DNA of 52,429 bases from Nocardia cyriacigeorgica (GCF_010858045.1 NZ_JAAGVC010000012.1:1-52429); one strand, 5' to 3'. Positions 8,244-17,066 are shown, counted from the stretch's first letter. Numbers and translations are program-made. Notes: generated from the sequence alone by a model not told the origin.

Positions 8244-8760
8244 GTGTCGATGCAGTTGCGCAGGCCGCTGCCGCCCGTGTGCAGCAAGCACGGCGAAGCA
8301 GCGGTTGAGCGTGGGGCTGCGGTGGTGAAGTTCCACTGGGACAACAACGTTCGCGTCGAAACCACCCTCGGTTCAGCGCTCGCATGGGGATGGCGCAGGC
8401 TCAGCCGCGTTCCGCCCTCGACCGCAGCCGAACTCTACGGTGAGTGGCCTCTGCGCACGATGTGTGCGGCACCGACGATGGTCGCGAGTGTTGAGCATCG
8501 CCCTGGTATCGGTCGGTCTGATTCCGATGATCGGGTTGACGATGGGGGGCTACCTCGGGTTCGTGCGCGGGCCGATGTCACCGTACTTGGCACTCGCCTT
8601 CCTGCCCGGCTGGTTCCCCGGGCTCCTCATGATCGCCTACGTGATCCATGAACGATCGACCAGATACGCCGAAGTTCAGCCGATCCTCAGCGAAACCGAC
8701 ATCGTCGTCCGGGCCCATCCCGCCTTCGCGGCTGCGGTCGAAGCCATGCCGAAGCAGTGA
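8244..8760 (+). pseudogene. Frameshifted membrane protein with a CxxHG/CxxC zinc-ribbon-like motif
   Basis: Two frames join into one plausible protein. From 8244 the first frame reads L-P-P-V-C-S-K-H-G and later G-E-W-P-L; the frame shifted by one near 8448 continues C-A-R-C-V-R-H-R-R-W, two hydrophobic helices and the stop at 8758-8760. Together the Cys-x-x-His-Gly and Cys-x-x-Cys pairs form a treble-clef-like motif before a two-helix membrane anchor. One single-base shift is enough to explain the break, so it is either a recent pseudogene or a sequencing error. It ends just before a gene-free stretch. No function assigned. Confidence 0.5.
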
Positions 8761-9046
8761 ATGCTCACGATGGCAGTCGGCAAGCCGAGCCCATCGACCG
8801 ACGCTCATGGCCCGATTGCGCCGACTTTGCGGCCTTCGGCGAGGCAGATCAACAGCGGCTCGAACACCTCTAGTCTCGGAACGGGTCGAACTCGGTCATC
8901 GATTACGGCAAGACCTCCGAGATCGGATCGAAACGCGGCGGGCTTTGGGGCCCGGCGAGGCGCCTAGTTCGCCACGGGTGACGAGGCCGACCCGAAGTCC
9001 TGGACGGGTGTCGGCGCGGTCGGTGGCCGCCTCGATGGCGTGCACC
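8761..9046. other. Gene-free stretch upstream of the NDH-2-like gene
   Basis: No ORF with a ribosome site or recognisable domain. On the minus strand a frame between about 9045 and 8905 has some coding bias (a segment beginning H-A-I-E-A-A-T-D-R) but no start and no known family; it may be a gene remnant. Confidence 0.35.
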
Positions 9047-9067
9047 GGTGATGTGAATCACTTCACG
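9047..9067. promoter_or_regulatory. Shared palindrome overlapping a CRP-like site
   Basis: GGTGATGTGAATCAC (9047-9061) repeats the qcrB upstream palindrome with one change. Overlapping it, TGTGA-N6-TCACG (9052-9067) matches the mycobacterial CRP consensus. It lies about 160 bases upstream of the NDH-2-like start. Confidence 0.5.
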
Positions 9068-9163
9068 CGCCCTATTCGGCCGACGACGTGCGTGCGGAAG
9101 CAGCGGTGTCTGGATCGCGCGGCGGCTCAAAGGTTGCCCGCGAGTGTGAGTTGAGTCACAAGA

Positions 9164-9190
9164 TGTCAGGATGCTCGCCCGGTCGGTGTC
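9164..9190 (+). promoter_or_regulatory. ECF41-like promoter of the NDH-2-like gene
   Basis: TGTCAGG (9164-9170), 16 bases, then TGTC (9187-9190), one mismatch from CGTC. The preceding bases TCACAAGA match the same offset at qcrB (TCACAACA). The ATG is 34 bases downstream. Confidence 0.5.
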
Positions 9191-9224
9191 TTGTTTTCGA
9201 CCCACTCGGATCGAAGGAGACATC

Positions 9225-10415
9225 ATGGGCAAGGGCATCGAAGTAGTCGTGGTCGGCGGCGGATACGCCGGAGTGATGGCCGCCAATCGTGTGCGGCAGC
9301 GCGAGGACGTGACCGTGACCGTGATCAATCCGCGGCAGGTATTCGTCCCGCGACTTCGGCTGCACCAGCTGGTAGGCGGGACCCACGATGCCGTCGTCGA
9401 CTACCAGGAGGTACTCGCCGAGAGCGTGAAGCTGGTGGTCGACAATGCGACGCGCATCGACGCGACCGGCCGGACCGTGACCCTCGCCGGCGGTGGCAGC
9501 ATCGGCTACGACTACCTGATCTACGCGGTAGGCAGCCTCAGCGGTGGCCCGCAGGTTCCGGGGGCGGCCGAATTCGCCTATCCGGTCGCGACTTTGGAGG
9601 CCGCGCAGCGGCTGCGGTCGGCGCTCTTCGACACGCCGATGACGACCACGGTGACGGTCGTCGGGGGCGGCCCGGTTGGTATCGAGACCGCTGCGGAGCT
9701 CGCGGAACAGGGTCGCAGTGTCAGGCTGGTCTGCGGCCGTGTCGCCGGCCCGTCCCTGCACCCCAGTGCTCGGCGCACGGCCCGCAAATACCTCACCGAG
9801 CTGGGCGTCGAAGTGATCGAAGGGCCGGAGGCGTCGGTCACCGCGGTGACGCCGGAAACGGTGGAACTCGGCGACGGCCGCATCCTGGCGAGTCCGGTCA
9901 CCATTTGGACTGCCGGTTTCGGTGTGCCCGATCTGGCCGACCGCAGCGGGTTGAGCACCGACGACCTCGGGCGCATGATCACCGACGAGACCCTGACCAG
10001 CATCGACAGCGATCGCATCATCGCGGCGGGCGACGCGTCGGCACCGTCGGATCTGCCGTTCCGGATGAGTGCCTACATCGCCGGATGCCTCGGCGCCCAC
10101 GCCGCCGACACGGTGCTCGCCCGGATCGCGGGGCAACGGCCGGCGCCGATCGACCTGGCATTCCAGGCCATGTGCTTCAGCTTCGGCCGCAGCGCCGGGA
10201 TTTTCCAACTCCTGCACAAGGACGACACGGCCAAGCGTATGTACTTCACCGGGTTCATGGGTCGCCGGCTCAAGGAGTACTCCTGCGCCGCCAGTGTCAA
10301 GCATCTGGTGACCGAGGCGCACAAGCCTGGGTCTCACCACTGGCCGAAGGACGGGGAGCACCGGCCCGCCCTGCTGCAGGCACGGGACGAGGGCCTTACG
10401 GCGCCGAGCGCGTAG
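9225..10415 (+). CDS. NDH-2-like NAD(P)H:quinone oxidoreductase (FAD-dependent)
   Basis: A 396-residue flavoprotein of the pyridine nucleotide-disulfide oxidoreductase class. The N-terminal FAD motif G-G-G-Y-A-G is at about 11-16, the second Rossmann motif V-V-G-G-G-P-V-G-I-E near 145-155 binds NAD(P)H, and A-A-G-D-A-S near 270 closes the FAD site. No redox-active Cys pair and no membrane helix are seen; NDH-2 enzymes are peripheral membrane proteins that pass electrons to menaquinone without pumping protons. ATG 9225 follows GAAGGAG. Together with orphan qcrB under related promoters it suggests an alternative respiratory route. A soluble reductase role cannot be excluded. Confidence 0.85.
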   Translation: MGKGIEVVVVGGGYAGVMAANRVRQREDVTVTVINPRQVFVPRLRLHQLVGGTHDAVVDYQEVLAESVKLVVDNATRIDATGRTVTLAGGGSIGYDYLIYAVGSLSGGPQVPGAAEFAYPVATLEAAQRLRSALFDTPMTTTVTVVGGGPVGIETAAELAEQGRSVRLVCGRVAGPSLHPSARRTARKYLTELGVEVIEGPEASVTAVTPETVELGDGRILASPVTIWTAGFGVPDLADRSGLSTDDLGRMITDETLTSIDSDRIIAAGDASAPSDLPFRMSAYIAGCLGAHAADTVLARIAGQRPAPIDLAFQAMCFSFGRSAGIFQLLHKDDTAKRMYFTGFMGRRLKEYSCAASVKHLVTEAHKPGSHHWPKDGEHRPALLQARDEGLTAPSA

Positions 10416-10600
10416 ACACCGGTGTGTCGCTATCGCCAGCGCTACCGCGTGCGACAGCGCTCGTATCGAGAACACCGCGCACCGTGCGCCCGCACCGGCC
10501 CCGATCGAACGAGACGCATTCGTCTTGCGTCGACGCCGAAAAGCCCACTCACTGTGTGCGCTGACACAGGCCCACGACCAGACCGTTCAAGGGAGTAGAC

Positions 10601-11737
10601 ATGATCACGCGGGCATCGCTCGCCACCGATGAGCATCCGTCACGATGGCCGACCGTGGCCGGAGCGGTTGTCGTGCTCACGATCATCACCAGCGTTTTGC
10701 TCATCGCCTTCGCGTGGCCTTCGGTGCGGTCCTCGGTGCACGATGTGCCGATCGCTGTCGCTGGGCCGGCCCCCGCGGTCGCCCAGATCCGGACCGCACT
10801 CGAGCAACGGGTGCCGGGCGGCTTCGACATCGCTGAAGTCGCCGACACCGCGAGCGCTGAACAACTCATCCGCGACCGTCGGGTGTACGGGGCCATCGAC
10901 CTCAGCTCCGGCGCTCCGCAGGTCATCGTCGCCTCGGCGGCCGGCACTGCGGTCGCCCAGACCCTGCAGACCATGGCGGCCGGGCTCGGGCAGGACGGGA
11001 ATACCGCTGCGCCCCCGGCGGTTCGCGACCTCGCTGCCCTGCCCGCCGACGACCCGCGTGGCGCCGGCCTGTCCGCCGGTGCCCTGCCGTTGGTCATGGG
11101 TGGCCTGCTCGCCGCGGTGCTGCTGACCAAGCTCGTGCGTGGCTCCGGTCGTCGTGTCGCCGCGTCACTGGCCTTCGCGGTCACCGGCGGCCTGGCCGTG
11201 ACGGGGATCCTCCAGTTCTGGTTCGGCTCGATCGCCGGCTCCTACCCGGCCAATGCCGGTGCCGTTGCGCTGAGCATCGCGGCGGTCTCGCTGACCGTTG
11301 TCGGGCTCGAATCGGTGTTCGGTTACGCCGGAATCGGGATCGGTGCCGTGGTCATGATGCTGATCGGCAACCCACTCTCGGGCACGGCTACCGCCCCCGA
11401 GATGCTGCCGGGCTGGTCCGGCGCACTCGGGCAGCTGCTGCCGCCCGGGGCCGGTGGTCGGTTACTGCGATCGACCGCGTTCTTCGACGGCCGCGGCGCT
11501 CTCCCCGCCATCACGGTACTGGTCGTCTGGGCCGTTCTCGGGGTGGTGCTGTGCCTGATCAGCGGACTACGCGCACGCCGCGCCGAGGCAGCCGCAGGTC
11601 CTGTGACGACACTCTCGTCCTCGGGCGACAGCACGCCGTCATCGCGCGGGTCGATCCACGTCGAATCGACAAGCCCTGAACGTGAGGGTGGGAAGGGGAG
11701 GCGCGCCCTCGCCCGCAACGACACAGTGCGGCGGTAG
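10601..11737 (+). CDS. ABC-2-like integral membrane protein
   Basis: A 378-residue protein with one N-terminal membrane helix (about 20-42), an extracellular domain of about 110 residues and a cluster of five or six helices (about 160-330) followed by a polar tail. The layout, with a first helix and large external loop then a helix bundle, resembles ABC-2 type permeases and the YhgE/Pip-like group. No ATPase gene is adjacent, so if it is a permease its partner is encoded elsewhere. ATG 10601 follows AAGGGAG. It opens a run of three same-strand genes with spacers of 99 and 140 bases, each with its own ribosome site. Confidence 0.65.
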   Translation: MITRASLATDEHPSRWPTVAGAVVVLTIITSVLLIAFAWPSVRSSVHDVPIAVAGPAPAVAQIRTALEQRVPGGFDIAEVADTASAEQLIRDRRVYGAIDLSSGAPQVIVASAAGTAVAQTLQTMAAGLGQDGNTAAPPAVRDLAALPADDPRGAGLSAGALPLVMGGLLAAVLLTKLVRGSGRRVAASLAFAVTGGLAVTGILQFWFGSIAGSYPANAGAVALSIAAVSLTVVGLESVFGYAGIGIGAVVMMLIGNPLSGTATAPEMLPGWSGALGQLLPPGAGGRLLRSTAFFDGRGALPAITVLVVWAVLGVVLCLISGLRARRAEAAAGPVTTLSSSGDSTPSSRGSIHVESTSPEREGGKGRRALARNDTVRR

Positions 11738-11836
11738 CACCGGTCGCCCTGCTCAACGATCGATCCGGGCGGTGGGTGAATACCAGGACCGGACAGCCGC
11801 TCTCGCCCGCACGCTCAACGCGAAGGAGAATCAACA

Positions 11837-12235
11837 GTGTTCATCGAGGACCTGGCTGCCGCAGCGGCGGCCGAACATTACTGGGCCGCCGCCTACGGTC
11901 CTGGCTCCGGCAGATTCGGAGCCGTGGTGGCTGCGGTTGTCGCGGTGATCAGCCTGCTCGCCGGCAGTCTGGCCCTGACTCGCTCCACCCGCCGGCCCGG
12001 TGCCGGTCGTGTTCTCGCCGTGTCGGCGCAAGCGATCGGGTCGACCGGCATGGCGCTTGCTGTCTGGCACATCGCCCGCTCCGCCGATGGTTTCGGCACC
12101 GGCAACGGGCGAGCCGGTGCGATCGTGGCCGCCGTGCTCGCGCTGGCCGGCATCGTGCTCGGCGGCTTTGCCCTGTGGCGCACCGCTGGACGAGCCGATC
12201 CACCCAGCGTCATCACCGCTGGACGGCCACGGTAA
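11837..12235 (+). CDS. DUF6223-like small membrane protein
   Basis: A 132-residue protein with three or four hydrophobic helices and Gly-rich turns (R-x-G-A-V-V-A-A, then G-T-G-N-G-R-A-G-A-I-V-A), a pattern I associate with DUF6223 membrane proteins of actinomycetes. The start is GTG 11837 with GAAGGAG eight bases upstream. Function unknown. The N-terminus is Ala-rich and polar rather than a signal peptide. Confidence 0.6.
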   Translation: MFIEDLAAAAAAEHYWAAAYGPGSGRFGAVVAAVVAVISLLAGSLALTRSTRRPGAGRVLAVSAQAIGSTGMALAVWHIARSADGFGTGNGRAGAIVAAVLALAGIVLGGFALWRTAGRADPPSVITAGRPR

Positions 12236-12375
12236 TCCAGGCGACGGAATATCCCTCGTGCCCGGCGGGTTCATCCGGGCGCAATCCTGGCAACGCATTC
12301 GCCCGGTCCATCGGAGTATCTGTCGCTGCGAAGCCATATTCATCGAAACCGCTTGCAAGAGAACGAGAGAAGAGA

Positions 12376-13443
12376 ATGTGTGATAACGCTGCGCGCAGTA
12401 TCATCCCCACCCGCCGGCTCGGACTGACCGGGATGGATATCACCCGAGTCGGTTTCGGTTCCTGGGCCGTTGCCGGGTCGGGGTGGCGTTTCGGCTGGGG
12501 CGCGACCGATGACGCCGAGTCGGTCGCGGCCATCCGCCATGCCATCGAATCCGGCGTGAACTGGGTCGATACCGCTGCCGTGTACGGGCTGGGACATTCG
12601 GAGGAACTCGTCGGGCAGGCGATCGCCGGCCTGCCCGAGGCAGACCGGCCGTTCGTGTTCACCAAGGCCGGGCTGGTCTGGGACCCTGACAATCCCAGCG
12701 CGGCGCCCAGCCGGATCATGCGCCCCGACAGTGTGCGCCGCGAGGTCGAAGACTCGCTACGCCGGCTCGGCGTCGACCGCATCGACCTCTACCAGGTGCA
12801 CTGGCCCGACACCGGTGAATCCCTCGAGTACGCCGGCGACGGCCACGGTTCGGTGTCCCCGAACGCGACTCCGCTGGAAGAGTATTGGCAGGTCATGGCC
12901 GACCTGAAGGCCGAGGGCAAGGTACGGGCGATCGGGCTGTCCAACCACACTCCTGACCTGCTCGACCGAGCCGAGAGTGTCGCGCACGTCGATGTGATCC
13001 AGCCGCCGTTCTCCGCGATCAACCGCTCCGCGGCCGCCGAAATCGCCTGGGCCGCAGCGCACGACACTGGCGTAATCGTATACTCGCCGCTGCAATCGGG
13101 GCTGCTCACCGGCGCGTTCACGGCCGAGCGCGCCGCCGCCCTGCCCGCCGACGACTGGCGGGCCGCACACGCCGATTTCACCACTGGCCTGGCCGCCAAC
13201 CTCGCTCTCGCTGATGCCTTGCGCCCCATCGCGGAACGCCGTGGTGTGAGCGTGGCCGAGGTCGCCATCGCCTGGGTGCTGGCCTGGCCGGGGGTGACCG
13301 GAGCGATCGTGGGCGCCCGCCGACCCGAACAGGTGGACGGCTGGCGCGGTGCGGGTGCGGTCGAATTGACCCCGGCCGATCAGGACGACATCGCCGCCGC
13401 CATAGCGGCGACAGGCGCGGGAACCGGCCCCGCTCGACCCTGA
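12376..13443 (+). CDS. Aldo/keto reductase
   Basis: A 355-residue (alpha/beta)8 aldo/keto reductase. The catalytic tetrad is visible: D65 and Y70 in W-V-D-T-A-A-V-Y, K97 in F-T-K-A-G and H142 in Q-V-H-W. The C-terminal G-A-R-R-P-E-Q binds NADPH in the family. The length and insertion pattern fit the bacterial AKR group typified by YajO/IolS-like enzymes. The true start is ATG 12376 after GAGAAGAGA; the frame is open far upstream, but that part is not coding. It probably reduces an aldehyde or ketone; substrate unknown. Confidence 0.9.
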   Translation: MCDNAARSIIPTRRLGLTGMDITRVGFGSWAVAGSGWRFGWGATDDAESVAAIRHAIESGVNWVDTAAVYGLGHSEELVGQAIAGLPEADRPFVFTKAGLVWDPDNPSAAPSRIMRPDSVRREVEDSLRRLGVDRIDLYQVHWPDTGESLEYAGDGHGSVSPNATPLEEYWQVMADLKAEGKVRAIGLSNHTPDLLDRAESVAHVDVIQPPFSAINRSAAAEIAWAAAHDTGVIVYSPLQSGLLTGAFTAERAAALPADDWRAAHADFTTGLAANLALADALRPIAERRGVSVAEVAIAWVLAWPGVTGAIVGARRPEQVDGWRGAGAVELTPADQDDIAAAIAATGAGTGPARP

Positions 13444-13527
13444 CCATCGACTCAGCCCTCGGCCGGTGTCCGGAATGATTCCCCAGCCACTCCGGCGCAT
13501 CGGCCGAGGTCCGTCCGGCCGACGCAA

Positions 13528-13926
13528 ATGCCGAGAACTCGCAGGGATATACAAGTGACCGCTGTCTGCTGGATTCTGTTGATGGTCGGCGGGATGATCA
13601 CCCACGCCACCACTGTCACCCCGGCACTGTTCATCATGATCGGAATCTGGTCGATCTTCGCCTGGGCGCTCAGCCCTGCCATTCAAGCCGGGATCATGGC
13701 CATAGATCCCCAGCGAGCCATGCTCGCCCTCGCGCTGGGAATCAGCGGGCTCTACGGTGGCAGCGCTCTCGGCGCGGCTCTCGGCGGCTACCTCATCGAC
13801 AACCGTTCCTCGTCAGCGATCCCGTTTGCCGGCGCGGCGGTCGTGGCGCTCGGATGGCTACTCACCGTGCCCGCGGTCCGCGACGCAGGCACTACCGCCG
13901 ACCCTGATATGGCCCTGCACCGCTGA
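13528..13926 (+). pseudogene. MFS transporter, C-terminal fragment
   Basis: The 132-codon frame encodes only the last four membrane helices of a major facilitator superfamily drug exporter of the AraJ/DHA1 type: an I-W-S-I-F-A-W-A loop, A-L-A-L-G-I-S-G-L-Y-G-G-S-A-L-G-A-A-L-G-G and a terminal helix. A full protein has about 400 residues and 12 helices. The first eight helices are missing and no fragment of them lies upstream, so this is a deletion remnant although an ATG at 13528 keeps the frame open. Confidence 0.75.
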
Positions 13927-14121
13927 ATTCGCCAGCTGCGCAGACCGACACCGGCGGCCCGGACCTCAACGACAATCGGTGGTTGCGTGTCCGGCCTGAC
14001 GATTGGCCGGTTCGGGGCGTTGACTCGATGTTTATCGGCGAATTCTGGCGCCACCGCGCGGCCGCGCGGGTCATGGCAGCTACGTGGTGCAGAGTTGCAG
14101 ACGCGGATCGTACCGGCCGAG

Positions 14122-14502
14122 TCAGGCGAAGGGCTCGAGCCCGAAACGGGCCACGGCCACGAAGACGGCCATGGCCAGGTAGAACACCTCGGCAACGGCT
14201 GTCGTCCACAACCCGCGCCGGATCCGCACGATGATCGCCCCGGCGAACAGCAGTGCCGTGCCTGTCGCGGCCACCGGCACCAGGATCGGCGCGATGTCGA
14301 GCACGGCGGGCAGAATCAGACCAACGGCGCCCAAGAGGTCCACTACACCAAGCGCTTTCAGAGCGGACGGGCTGAAATCCTCGGCCCACGCGGCGTACTT
14401 ACCGGCAGCGACGATCTTCTCCTTGGGGATCACGATCTTGGCGCTGCTGACCAGGAGCACGGCCGCGAGCACGCCGGCGACGATCCACAGTGCGACGTTC
14501 AT
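14122..14502 (-). CDS. DoxX family membrane protein
   Basis: A 126-residue four-helix membrane protein of the DoxX superfamily, with the family pattern A-L-K-A-L-G-V-V-D-L-L-G-A-V-G-L-I-L-P at about 46-64. DoxX proteins occur with sigma factors and redox enzymes and have been linked to quinone or thiol redox, but the exact activity here is unknown. It is divergent from the second sigma factor gene with a 79-base spacer holding an inverted repeat, so shared regulation is likely (inferred). The unrelated DoxX gene at 51070 is outside the island. Confidence 0.85.
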   Translation of the reverse strand: MNVALWIVAGVLAAVLLVSSAKIVIPKEKIVAAGKYAAWAEDFSPSALKALGVVDLLGAVGLILPAVLDIAPILVPVAATGTALLFAGAIIVRIRRGLWTTAVAEVFYLAMAVFVAVARFGLEPFA

Positions 14503-14516
14503 GATTGACTAGCTCC

Positions 14517-14531
14517 ACATGTTCATGTCAG
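14517..14531. promoter_or_regulatory. Inverted repeat and TGTCAG box between doxX and sigma factor gene
   Basis: ACATG-TT-CATGT (14517-14528) is an inverted repeat in the divergent spacer. It overlaps TGTCAG (14526-14531), the same -35 element seen at qcrB and the NDH-2-like gene, but no CGTC lies at the right distance, so the promoter assignment is tentative. Confidence 0.35.
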
Positions 14532-14581
14532 AAAACGGAATTCCTGTTTCTCTGACGGATCACGGCGAGGAAACCAGACAC

Positions 14582-15442
14582 ATGAACGGCAACGAACTGC
14601 TCGCGAAGCACTTCGAGGAGCATCGCAGCCATTTACGGGCAGTGGCCTACCGGATGCTGGGATCGCTCAGTGAGGCCGACGACGCAGTCCAGGTGGCATG
14701 GATCAAAGCGTCCGGCGCCGACATCAGCAGCGTCGCGAACCCGGCAGGCTGGCTGACGACCGTCGTGAGCCGGGTGTGCCTGGACATGCTCCGGTCCCGA
14801 GAGTCACGCAACGAGGACTCCCTCGACGAACACGGCGCCGGGCTCGCTACACGGGTTCAGGCCGACCCCGAGGAGGAGGCGGTGCTCGCGGACTCTGTCG
14901 GCTCGGCACTGCTGGTGGTTTTGGACAAACTCTCGCCGACCGAACGTATCGCCTTCGTCCTGCACGACCTGTTCGCCGTACCGTTCGCCGACATCGCACC
15001 GATCGTCGACCGCAGCTCCGAGACGACGCAACGGATCGCCAGCCGGGCGCGGCGACGGGTGCGAGGCCAGTCGGAGTTGGGCGGCGACCGGGCGCGGCGA
15101 TACCGCGCTGTGGAAGCGTTTCTGGGGGCCGCGCAGAACGGCGAATTCGAGGCGCTGCTGGCAATGCTCGACCCGGACGTCACCTACCGCCCTGATGAGG
15201 CCGCTCGCCTACTGGGTGCGGGGACAGATCTCGACGGGCGTCAGGCGCTGGCCGAGGCGTTCTGCGGAAAGGCGCAGCCGGCCCGTGCGATCATGCTCGA
15301 TGGCGAGCCGGGCCTGGTGCTTGCGCAGTACGGCACACTGAAGCTGGTCATGACTATCCGATTCACCGGCGAGCGCATCGCGGCGATCAACGCGGTCGCC
15401 GACGATGACCGTTTGGCGACAATGGAACTCACAGTGCCCTAG
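14582..15442 (+). CDS. SnoaL-tailed ECF sigma factor (ECF56-like)
   Basis: A 286-residue sigma factor: region 2 at about 12-75 (R-M-L-G-S-L-S-E-A-D-D-A-V-Q), region 4 at about 110-165 (R-I-A-F-V-L-H-D-L-F, then S-R-A-R-R-R-V-R-G) and a SnoaL-like C-terminal domain. It lacks WLPEP and DGGG, so it is not ECF41; the L-H-D-L-F-x-V-P-F run is typical of ECF56. The start ATG 14582 follows a GAGGAAA ribosome site; an earlier in-frame ATG at 14519 lies in the promoter region. It is divergent from doxX, the probable partner. The SnoaL domain may gate activity by an unknown ligand. Confidence 0.85.
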   Translation: MNGNELLAKHFEEHRSHLRAVAYRMLGSLSEADDAVQVAWIKASGADISSVANPAGWLTTVVSRVCLDMLRSRESRNEDSLDEHGAGLATRVQADPEEEAVLADSVGSALLVVLDKLSPTERIAFVLHDLFAVPFADIAPIVDRSSETTQRIASRARRRVRGQSELGGDRARRYRAVEAFLGAAQNGEFEALLAMLDPDVTYRPDEAARLLGAGTDLDGRQALAEAFCGKAQPARAIMLDGEPGLVLAQYGTLKLVMTIRFTGERIAAINAVADDDRLATMELTVP

Positions 15443-15624
15443 TCGGAGCCGGACCGGTCTGTGTCCGGTCTCCGTCCGATACCGGAAGCTCTCACTGGCA
15501 GGCCACTGTTCCATCCGCAGTCGGGTCATGCCCTCGGTCCGGCATTGCCGTGGTTCGGCGAGAACAGGGTGGCAGCCGTTGCCGGAAGGGGAATTCGTCG
15601 TCACCAGGTGCGGCTGGCTGCCGG

Positions 15625-15912
15625 TCAGGTCGTGCGGATATCGAAGATCTGATCGAGGTGGTAGCCGAACACGGCTGCGGCGGCTTCGGCGGTGTGCTGG
15701 CCGATCAGGACCGCTGTGCCCAGTCCGTGGCTGAGCATGACCAGCCGTGTGGCTTCGGTAGCGGCGTCGATTCCGGCGGCGAGTTCGCCCGCGGCCGCGG
15801 CTCGGGAAAGGGCTTCGGTGAGTTCCTGTTCGAGGCGGTCGATTCCGGCGATGAACGGATGCTGGGCAAGTTCGGGGTCGGTCATGGCCAATAAGGGGCC
15901 GGGCGCGGACAC
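15625..15912 (-). pseudogene. TetR-family regulator, C-terminal fragment
   Basis: About 90 residues match the end of TetR regulators that control MFS pumps: L-A-M-T-D-P-E-L-A-Q-H-P, then A-A-A-G-E-L-A-A-G-I-D, then V-M-L-S-H-G-L-G-T-A. The DNA-binding half is missing: the frame loses similarity at about 15900, exactly where the plus-strand MFS fragment begins. The regulator is therefore non-functional. Confidence 0.75.
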
Positions 15913-15917
15913 GGGTT

Positions 15918-16904
15918 TTGGCGCTGTGGACCGCGATAGGGATAGCCGGGGGTACGGCGGGCAATGTGCTGGGTGGTGCTCTCACCGAGTGGGGTTCGTG
16001 GCGGGCGACGTTGCTGATCAACGTGCCGATCGGCGTCGGCGTTGCGGTGGCCGCGTTCGGTGTGATCGCCCCCGATGTTCGCGCGCAGTCTCGTCCACGC
16101 CCGGACATCCCGGGTGCGGTCCTGGTCACCGCCGGGCTCATGTCCACGGCGTACGGGATGGGGGAGGCTGCGGTGCGCGGCTGGACGGCACCGGTCACCA
16201 TCGCCGCGCTGACGGCCGGGATCTTGTTGTTGGGCGGATTCGTTCTGGTCGAAACGTTGTGGGCAGACAACCCGCTGATCCCGGTGCGGTTGTGGCGGAT
16301 CCGATCGGTGGTGGTGGGAAATGCGATGATGCTGCTGGCAAGGGCGTGCTTGAATCCGATGTGGTTCTTTCTGACGCTGTCGATGCAGAACGGCCTGGGT
16401 TACGGTCCGCTGCAGACGGGCCTGGCTTTCCTGCCCCACACCCTCCTCGCCGTAGCCGTGGGTGCACGGCTCACCCCATGGTTGATGGACCGAGTCGATG
16501 GCCGGATCCTCATCGCCGGCGGAGGGCTGTTGGCGGCAGCGGGGTTTGCCTGGCAAGCCCGACTCGACGCCGCTAGTGGCTATGTCGACGGGATCCTCGG
16601 GCCCGCGATGCTGTTCAGCATCGGCGCCGGATTATTGAACACCCTACTGACCGCCGCGGTGACCGCCGGCGTCGACCCCGCCGACGCGGGAGCCGCCTCC
16701 GGGTTGATGAACACCGCCAAACAGGTGGGTGCCGGGTTCGGGCTCGCCATCCTGGTCACCCTGGCAACACCGGACAGCGTCGAGGGGGCAGGGCAGAACG
16801 TGCTCGCCGGCTACGGACATGCCTTCGCCGTGACCGCTGTAGTCATGCTCATCGCCGCCCGTCGGCGCCACGCTGCTTCCTCGCCAGCGCCACCCGGCAG
16901 CTAA
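15918..16904 (+). pseudogene. DHA2-family MFS efflux pump lacking its N-terminus
   Basis: The frame encodes 328 residues of a 14-helix EmrB/QacA-type exporter, starting at the family segment A-L-W-T-A-I-G-I-A-G-G-T-A-G (motif C region, end of helix 5) and running to a normal C-terminus. Roughly the first 130 residues (helices 1-4, motif A) are missing. An in-frame ATG at 15918 exists without a ribosome site. The truncation point abuts the broken tetR, so one deletion removed both 5' ends and the shared promoter. No transport activity is expected. Confidence 0.8.
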
Positions 16905-17066
16905 TTCCAGTTGAGTTCGACCGGCTCGTGCGGCCCCCGTCGGGGGCGCACACCTGATGTTCATTCCCGGCAACGTCATTTGTAATTCGGCCCCAACCGT
17001 TCGTTCGGCGGTCGGCGTCGTCGCGATCGGCCGCGCGGGCCGGGGTGGGAGAGTTGACCTAGAGAC

